The notes beneath the pieces were generated by a model. It saw only the letters and a list, made by a program, of their open reading frames with translations. It was not told the DNA's origin and ran no database searches. Positions 63,737-64,000 of a DNA stretch of 64,000 bases are shown here, piece after piece. The stretch's first letter is position 1, and every line of letters begins with the position of its first letter. The stretch spans positions 42,329 to 106,328 of the forward strand of contig WBMW01003272.1 of assembly GCA_013396635.1 (NCBI GenBank), in the 5' to 3' direction. The stretch is from Penelope pileata. Taxonomy: Eukaryota; Chordata; Aves; Galliformes; Cracidae. A program made the translations under genes and the position numbers.

Positions 63737-64000
63737 AGATCCCTCTGCAGATCCTTCCTACCCTATAGAATCGGTATGTACGGTAGAATGAAAAAGACCT
63801 GACTGGGTCTGATCATCTGGTTGTCCTGCACGTGGCATGTGATGGCAGCCAAGATGATCTGCTCTGTGACCTTCCCTGGCACCAGGGTCAGATGGAGAGG
63901 CATGTAATTCCCCAGACCCTGCTTCCTGCCCATCTTGTAGATGAGTGTCACATTCGCTAACCTCTAGTCAACTGGGCCCTCCCCGCTTGGCCAGGACTGT
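63737..64000 (-). mobile_element. CR1 LINE fragment (antisense), runs off the window
   Basis: AGATCCCTCTGCAGATCCTTCCTACCC is antisense CR1 near the FADD region. After a jump at about 63775-63800, the minus strand encodes YKMGRKQGLGNYMPLHLTLV followed by PGKVTEQIILAAITCH, the CR1 GNYRPVSLTSVPGKVMEQ region. The two parts are not contiguous in a normal CR1, so there is an internal deletion. Continues past the right edge. Confidence 0.88.

Overview
This is vertebrate nuclear DNA, almost certainly from a bird. It is AT-rich, has spliced exons with GT/AG junctions, and is littered with CR1 non-LTR retrotransposons whose 3' ends carry the avian ATTCTGTG-type octamer repeat. It also holds an avian-type endogenous-retrovirus LTR and a short deletion derivative that resembles the galliform mariner Galluhop. 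One CR1 copy still has a 658-codon open reverse-transcriptase frame, which together with the mariner favours a galliform (inference). There are assembly gaps at 5221-5256 and 16420-17107 and single-N joins at 12695 and 13005.

One host protein-coding gene is clear: DEPDC1B (DEP domain containing 1B), plus strand. Ten coding exons run from the left edge of the window to the stop codon at 21069-21071. All splice phases agree and together they encode 459 residues. By comparison with the human protein recalled from memory (about 529 residues), only the N-terminal ~70 residues, most of the DEP domain, lie to the left of the window. A 3' UTR of about 0.7 kb ends near an AATAAA at 21772. The introns contain most of the mobile elements: the long CR1 at 1.9-4.0 kb, minus-strand CR1 pieces at 10.4 and 12.3 kb, a CR1 nested inside an ERV LTR at 11.6-12.15 kb, and a gapped CR1 followed by an older CR1 5' fragment at 15.8-18.2 kb.

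The 11.26-13.59 kb stretch is the strangest part. A 587-base segment holding most of one DEPDC1B exon, its intron start and the LTR occurs twice with a constant offset of 1745 bases. A 301-base part of it occurs a third time. The joins sit at single Ns, so an assembly artefact is more likely than a real tandem duplication.

From about 22 kb to the right end (42 kb) I find no protein-coding exon I can defend. Known vertebrate synteny would put PDE4D downstream of DEPDC1B, but I see none of its recognisable exons. The desert contains decayed CR1 copies (25.6-27.1, 30.15, 35.1-36.2, 39.8, 62.4 and 63.7-64 kb), a mariner-derived MITE (45.15 kb), a (CCTTTTTT)n array of about 20 units (37.1 kb), T-rich tracts, and two weak candidates for non-coding transcription: an exon-like block at 28.4 kb and a promoter-like block at 49.85 kb.

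I found no convincing previously undescribed biological system. The items most worth checking are the duplicated-exon locus, the open CR1 frame, the CR1 with an apparent 5' inversion, and the mariner MITE.
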